From: Triatoma infestans
Taxonomy: Eukaryota > Arthropoda > Insecta > Hemiptera > Reduviidae
DNA: 64,000 nt
Direction: 5' to 3'
Assembly (NCBI GenBank): GCA_011037195.1
Contig: JAAEAF010000355.1
Location: 248,001-312,000, forward strand
Positions 58,377 to 64,000 of the stretch are shown here, one piece after another. The position numbers and the translations under genes are program-made. Numbering within the stretch: position 1 is the first letter of the stretch; every line of letters begins with the position of its first letter. The notes beneath the pieces are model-generated. The model saw nothing but the letters and a program-made list of their open reading frames with translations, had not been told where the DNA came from and searched no databases.

Positions 58377-60900
58377 TCAATATAATTATTTATGACTTTA
58401 TACAATAATATTATATCAGAATTAGCTCTCCTCTACTCGTGAGATTGGATATTAAAGGTTTCCATAATGTTCATGTGGTATATCGCTTTAATTGTAACCC
58501 AATCTAACCCCCTAGTGTTTTTAAAAATTTATGTTGTACTTTTTCAATTCTATTTATGCCAGTTTTAAAATAGGGAGACCATACAATGGAATTAAATTCT
58601 AGAATGGATCTAACTAACGAAAAATAGAGGACTGTGAAAGGTTTCTTATTACAAATCCTAACATTTTGTTTGCTTTATTACATATATAGTCTATGTGAAT
58701 ATCAAACGATAAATCAGGTGCCATAATTATACCTAAGCCGCGTAGCGAATTGGGCTTCTCTAGTACATTACCACTGAGACTATAGTCTTTTATTAGGTTT
58801 GTATTTCTTCTGGTAAAAGACATGATTTGACATTTCAACATTTGGGACCATGCCATCAAACTTACGCCACTCAGATAAATTTGTAATAGCATCCTGTAAA
58901 TACAATGTATCCTCTGTGTTTTTTATTTTTTTTGTAAATTTTTAAATCATATACAAACAACAGGAACTTACATGAAGAATCAATAATTACCCCTATATTG
59001 TTAATATATAAAATAAACAGGAATGGACCAAGATGAGAACCTTGAGACACACCTGATGTAATTTCTATAGAGTGAGATAATGTTGAGCCAATTTTCACTG
59101 TCTCCTACATACTAAGTAAGATTGGAACCAAGAATTAACGAGCCTGTAATACCATATGATTCTAGTTTCGACACCAATATTTCATTGCTTAATTTATCAA
59201 AGGCTTCAGTAAAATCAGTGTATAGGGCGTCAACTTGTAAACCTTCTTCAAAAGACTCTAATATATATTGCTGAAATGTCATGAGGTTGGTAATAGTTGA
59301 TTTATTTTTTGTGAAGCTTGTTGTTCAGGAATTATTGCCTAATAAAGGTGTTATTGTCTAATACAATTGATTCAAAAATTTTTGCAATGGAAGACTGTAT
59401 TACGATGGGCCTATAATTTCGGACATTTGATTTATCGCATTGCGATGGGCCTACAATTTCGGACATTTGATTTATCGCCTGACTTATGGATGGGAATTAT
59501 ATAGCTTGTTTTAGGCAATCAGGAAAAACGCCTAATAAAATGGAAAGTTTAGGAGGATTGTAAGGGAACTGACAATCTGACAACTAATACTTTTTAATAT
59601 GCAAGGGGTATATTACGTCCAGGACCCTTATTTACGTCTAGAGATAATAATGCACCAAGGTCCATCTTCTTCACTGAGAAATGAACCTAGGTTAATATTA
59701 CTCACGATTGAAGGGGTCTTAATGATTGACATATACTTGAGAGAAATAATCAGCAAATAAATTAGCTATCCTATCTGGGTTCCTGGCCAGTGCATTATCA
59801 AGGAATAATTCAGATGGTAAGGAATTGTGTTTTTTTATGCTATATATGTAACTCCAAAAATATTTGCAATTAACATTTATATTATTCTGAATGAACTCTA
59901 AATAATTTGAGAAACAATTTTTGGCTATTTTTTTGCAGAGCTTTCTTTGGAAAGAAAATAAAATCACTTTCTAAATTTGAAATCTTATATAATTTATGCA
60001 AAAGTTTCTTTTTTTGCAAAGCAGATATTAAGTCACTTGTGTACCAGTTTGGGTAGGTTGATTTATTTGGTTTTTTGAGTGGTGTAAATTGTATTATTAG
60101 AGAATAAATAATTTTAAGAAATAAAGAGAAGGAACCATTTATATCACAAACATTGATAATTTCTGACCAATTAATGTTATCTAAGAAGGAGCTTATACCC
60201 ACAATATCACACTTCTTATCATTAAAAATAACTGTATCTTCAGTAAGAATATTAGGAGAAAAACTACAGTGTCTAATATAATTTCTAGTGCAGGATGGAT
60301 ATCTTCTTTTTTCACAATGGTATCATCTGCTGAATGAATGGTAACATTTTCGCATGAAGAGAAGACTAAATCTAGGAAGTTGTTATCACAGTTTAAATAG
60401 GAGATACTTGCTTCAGTTCCAAGGAAGAGAACGAATCTTGAACACTGTGATTTAAAACATGTATATTCGCTATTATTAATGCTCACCCAATTTATAATAT
60501 ATTCTCGACCGTTGAAGTATGGGATGAATAGCAGTCTACTGGTGAAGTGGGTGGAATATAAACGCCTGCAATCAGTAATTTTGTTCTTCTTAAAGTTATC
60601 TTTATAAATAGCTGTTCAAGTGTCAATCTAGTCGTGTGAATCTGTATAGACTGGAATTTTTTATGAACGGCGATTAATACACCACCACCAGATTTTTTAG
60701 CACTAGTCATGGAGTCCCTGTCCTTCCTATATATAGAATAATTATAGAAACCAAGTTTAGAATCTAGTATGCTTGAGTCCAGATTTGTTTCTGTTAGTGT
60801 GAATATATCATGACCATAATTTGCAACGAAAGTTCTAAGGTAACAATCTCAATTTATTAACATTTTGAAAATATAGTTTAAGTTGCTGCCGGCTGTAATT

Positions 60901-61941
60901 TAGTTTTATGGAAATTATTTTGAGATTATTTTGCGTACACGTTATTTATATATTTTAATAATACTCAATTATTATTGTTGATTGAACAATAGTCAAAATT
61001 CATTACATTCTTAGAGAAAATAAAAAAGCCTTCATATTCCCAATTTGTGCACTATAAGTTGTATAAGAAAATTACTGCAAAAGGCAGTAGATCTAAAGAC
61101 AATACTTTGACGCAATAGGTAATTTTTTGGTTGACTATTTTTCATTTTTGTAGATGACGCAATTTTATTCACATTTATTTGCTCTCCTTTTTAATAAATT
61201 GTAGAGAAACTCATTAGGATAAAATCACAGTTATTTGAGGCCAAAAAAATGTTTCTATTATATTTTGTCAAAATAATAGCAGGCCGACTATAATGATAGC
61301 TTGCTCTTCAAATTTATTGGTCTCTTTCCTCCCATAAAAATCTCTAATTTGTACTAATTAAAATAGTAGGGTTTTTTATGGAATCAACTAACAATTTTAA
61401 AAAAAAACTAATTAAAATTTTAATTTATATCCTAGAATATTCCCAATTTTGTTATAATAAACAGATTTTCATTTTCCATAATAAGAAACCTTTTTTAATA
61501 CTTTTTTAAGAAAAAAAACTAGGTTCATTAGGCACTTAAAATGTGTTCATATGTGCTTCTTCAAAAAATTATTCTGTTTTTCACGTTTGAAAGTATTTTC
61601 TAGATAGCGTCTTTTCAAGAAAGAAAAAATGAGAAGAAAGTTCTTGTTTTATTTGTTTTTTTCGTAATTCCTTCATTTTCAAAATACGTAATTTAAGAAT
61701 ATTTTTTTATATTTTTTGTAATAATTGAAGAGACTTTCCTTCTACCTGATCCAAAAGATTTATCTGAGCATATTAGTATTAAATTGACTGAATTAGTAGT
61801 TTTTTTAACGCATGTCAATAATCTGTGGTCACTGGTGCACGGAAGCTTTCATGCCGGCGCTTACACACTGCCCATTTATTACCTGAATAAAGTGAGATGA
61901 TTGAAAATCTAAAGGCAGCGCTCCTAGTCCAGCCATCAGCT
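60901..61941. other. AT-rich sequence without recognised features
   Basis: Nothing recognised apart from a less AT-rich block at 61830-61940 with a short minus-strand open frame of unknown meaning. Confidence 0.3.
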
Positions 61942-61944
61942 TAA

Positions 61945-62706
61945 GGCTCGTTTCACGGTTTTCATCGTACGGCCGGACTTTTTTAGTGGAGTGTAGAAAA
62001 GCATGGGTCCTTTCACATTGTACGGTGACGGCAAAACGTGGGTGCCGTACTGTATTGCAGCCGTTCGGTGCCACTGAAATAGACGGCGCCGTTGACTCAC
62101 TCACCTACATGATTATATGTATGCTTTCATATTGTGCGGTTTTGTGATGTACGGCTGCTACATTCTTTTTGGCGCCCTTTGAAATAACCTTTTCTACTGT
62201 TCACCAAAATCTAATATAAGCAGTTGAAACAGCATACCTTCCCTATATAGTATTAGACATATATATCAGTATTATTAAAATGGATGAAATTGATGCTGAA
62301 GTTTTGATAATCTATGTGCAATTTCGAAATTGTGTTTTTTGAAATTGTAATACATCCTTAAGTTTGCCACGTAATTCGTCAAAGAATGTAATAGACATCC
62401 GAAAGTAATTGAAAAATTTATTTTCGTCATTCCTCAGGTCTTCAAAGAGTGTGCAAAACATCCAACTTCCCCCCTCCGCTGATTGATGGGGTCACCCAAA
62501 AAAGACGATTTCGTTTTACTCTCCTTTGGCGACGATGTAATAACCACAAAGCAAGAATTTGTTCACGATTCATTGAAACACTTGTTATCTCATTGACAAA
62601 CGAAATGAAAATGTTTAGTTTCAATGGGAAAAAACTGTGCTATGTGAAAACAACATTGTTATGGCAAAAAGCCTTACGGTGAAACCCGTATAGTGTGAAA
62701 CGAGCC
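61945..62706 (-). mobile_element. PIF/Harbinger non-autonomous element
   Basis: 762 bp with 12-bp perfect terminal inverted repeats GGCTCGTTTCAC and a TAA target duplication on both sides (61942-61944, 62707-62709), the TWA target typical of PIF/Harbinger. The left subterminal region is rich in TACGG and CCGTAC words. It contains only the start of a transposase. Confidence 0.9.
62343..62600 (-). pseudogene. Harbinger-type transposase, N-terminal remnant
   Basis: On minus: MNREQILALWLLHRRQRRVK, then RLFWVTPSI, a frameshift near 62440, then FEDLRNDENKFFNYFRMS and ITFFDELRGKL. This is the usual N-terminal signature of Harbinger DDE transposases (Arg-rich run, FWVHP-like box, F.YFRMS). The catalytic DDE core is absent. 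Confidence 0.8.
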
Positions 62707-62709
62707 TAA

Positions 62710-63194
62710 TAATCTAGCATATGACGCTGTGCTAATCCCACCCTAGCTATTATTATTACCTTCTTCATTAAAATAATTGATAAAAAAATATTAAGCTATG
62801 TAAGAACATTCAATGCTGAGGCAATAATGAACTGCTTTCATTTCTTCAAACTTAGCGAAGTAAAGAGGTACGCAAATTCTTTGTTAAATATCAATAAAAG
62901 TTATAAGGAAATGATTAGACCTCAAATGGGCAGATGAATCTTTTAAATAAAATTCTTTATTTGCTCTACGTTTCGGATACCATTGTTCAGGACTTTTTTA
63001 GGATAGAAGCGAGGAATTGTGTAGGCTAAGAACGCGTATTAAATAAATAAAAATTAGGAGACAGCATTTATAAACATTCTACTCATTCACAGGTTACTAT
63101 TCCAGTACGGAGTAATGTTGTGCGAGGTTCTGACTTGTGGTCGATCAGTAAAAACTGTCAAAAGACATATAAAAAAAAATTTCCCATAGGCTCC
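62710..63194. other. AT-rich sequence without recognised features
   Basis: No supported feature. Confidence 0.3.
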
Positions 63195-63439
63195 TAGGAA
63201 GAGACTCTAGTAGGAAACATTTTCAATCCAATGAAGAAGTTAAAAATCAGGTGCAAAAGTGGCTTCGAGATCAACCCAAAGTATTTTATGCTTTAGGCTT
63301 ACACAAATTAGAGAACGATGGGATGTGTATAAATGTTGCTGGGGACTTCGTTGAAAAGTAGCCAAAGTTTTGTATTGATTTAATAAATAGTTTTTGAGCT
63401 AAAGCGATTTGTTTCGTTATTTATTGAATGACCCTCGCA
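63195..63439 (+). pseudogene. Mariner transposase C-terminal fragment
   Basis: Encodes HFQSNEEVKNQVQKWLRDQP, then KVFYALGLHKLENDG and NVAGDFVEK with a stop, the C-terminal end of a mariner-type transposase. The terminal segment (TTTCGTTATTTATTGAATGACC) looks like the 3' inverted repeat. The 5' three-quarters are missing. Confidence 0.75.
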
Positions 63440-63665
63440 TGTGGTTCCGGTGAAAACCTAAACTTATAGACACGATCGCAATGCCTTTTTTTTTTAAGGA
63501 CCTGAAAGATCTATTGTGCCGCGGAGCCATCTCAGCGAACTGCCGGCCTTCGAACAGTGTTCTCTAGCGATAGGCAACACTGCCCATCACCCGGGCAGTG
63601 AGCTTGGAGGATCCTAGGAAAATAAAATCTAAGGAAGTAAGTGAAAGTAAACAAAAATTGGTTAT
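63440..63665 (+). repeat. M-repeat right end carrying a nested SINE-like insertion
   Basis: Left piece 63440-63488 (GGTTCCGGTGAAAACC, GACACGATCGCAATGCC) and right piece from about 63634 (GAAGTAAGTGAAAGTAA) are the right-end block of an M-repeat, separated by the SINE-like unit. Confidence 0.65.
63489..63633 (-). repeat. SINE-like unit, copy 3
   Basis: Same orientation and body as the 6.9 kb copy: T-run, GGAGCCATCTCAGCGAACTG, CCGGCCTTCGAACAGTG, ACACTGCCCATCACCCGGGC and GATCCTAGGAAAATAAAATC. The B-box head is absent. Confidence 0.6.
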
Positions 63666-64000
63666 ATAATATGAATTTTGGTAATTATTTCATTTTTTAT
63701 TCATGCCTTAACATTACAGAGTTACATAAAATAAATAGCATAGCTTCTATTCTCTCTTGTTTTAAGTGAGAATAGATTTTCTTTTAATCAATTCTCTTCA
63801 ACAATTTGGTACAATTTCGTTCCTCTTTTTTTTTCTTTAAATTTCCAAAAAAATTTCAATAACTGAGAATAATATCAATTGATTTTATTTTAATATTTTG
63901 ATCCCTCTTTATTATTTATTTATTTTTTCCCAGGTAAACATAAAGAAAGTAAAATTAAACATTGTATTGGAATATAAAGTCTTTTATTTTTGTATGTACT
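63666..64000. other. AT-rich right edge
   Basis: No feature seen. Confidence 0.3.

Larger units (their letters stand above)
54462..60900 (-). mobile_element. LINE (CR1/Jockey group), interrupted by an RTE insertion
   Basis: Two pieces, 58377-60900 and 54462-54911, of one element. From the right: endonuclease (FVANYGHDIFTLTETNLDSS, SGGGVLIAVHKKF, IAGVYIPPTSP), a linker, a reverse transcriptase (SGVSQGSHLGPFLFILYIN near 59040; FVYDLKIYKK in place of FADD) and the thumb. After the insertion comes the C-terminal block ending FDILLLNITSL and a stop at 54722. The 3' UTR finishes GGGCTGCTACCCGTG plus a (TAAA)n tail at about 54466. The 5' end is truncated within the endonuclease. Frameshifts throughout; dead. 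A 40-bp tandem duplication sits at about 59402-59481. Confidence 0.85.

Noticed and set aside
61829..62104. 91-codon minus-strand open frame
   Set aside because: It overlaps the left end of the Harbinger element. The part outside (61829-61941) has a GT that might be a donor but no recognisable protein.

Overview
The window is AT-rich, intron-containing animal DNA, and the two host genes I can identify point to an insect. It contains spliced genes with short exons and large introns, and a dense mix of mobile elements: LINEs, mariners, a PIF/Harbinger derivative, foldback elements and SINE-like units. The species and order cannot be settled from sequence alone. A hemimetabolous insect such as a hemipteran is my guess only. 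A 480-base N gap (35494-35973) shows that this is a scaffold of a draft assembly.

Two host genes lie on the minus strand. (1) AdipoR, the adiponectin/PAQR receptor, is represented by its first three coding exons (34250-34384, 28353-28457, 2223-2490). They encode the cytoplasmic N-terminal region up to the first membrane helix. The 7-TM exons must lie beyond the left edge. The two introns are about 5.9 and 25.9 kb and are filled with transposons. (2) Deaf1, the SAND + MYND transcription factor, appears complete. Ten coding exons (53731 down to 44718) join in frame to 528 codons plus stop, with GT-AG borders at every junction. A poly(A) signal follows the stop. A CRE-like motif, CCAAT boxes and a GC-rich hairpin lie just upstream of the start codon.

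Layout: 1-34.4 kb is AdipoR exons and introns. The introns hold a Jockey-like LINE copy (12.9-14.2 kb), LINE remnants (10.9, 18.7 kb), three mariner-type elements (21.3, 28.7, 31.8 kb), a 206-bp foldback element (25.7 kb) and many copies of a modular repeat. 34.4-44.7 kb is intergenic, with a LINE 3' fragment (38.5-40.2 kb), two foldbacks, the N gap and repeat copies. 44.7-53.8 kb is Deaf1. 54.5-64 kb is a transposon cluster. In it an RTE-type LINE (54912-58362, plus strand) sits inside another LINE (minus strand), flanked by a perfect 14-bp target duplication. It is followed by a PIF/Harbinger derivative with a TAA duplication, a mariner fragment and a SINE-like unit nested in a modular repeat.

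The most unusual item is an abundant dispersed family, here called the M-repeat (my label). I see about 18 copies or fragments, covering roughly 9 kb. Complete copies are about 1 kb, have short terminal inverted repeats (GGAGTAAGAGAAAGT) and contain two or three diverged tandem modules of about 250-290 bp without coding capacity. I cannot assign it to a known superfamily by eye.
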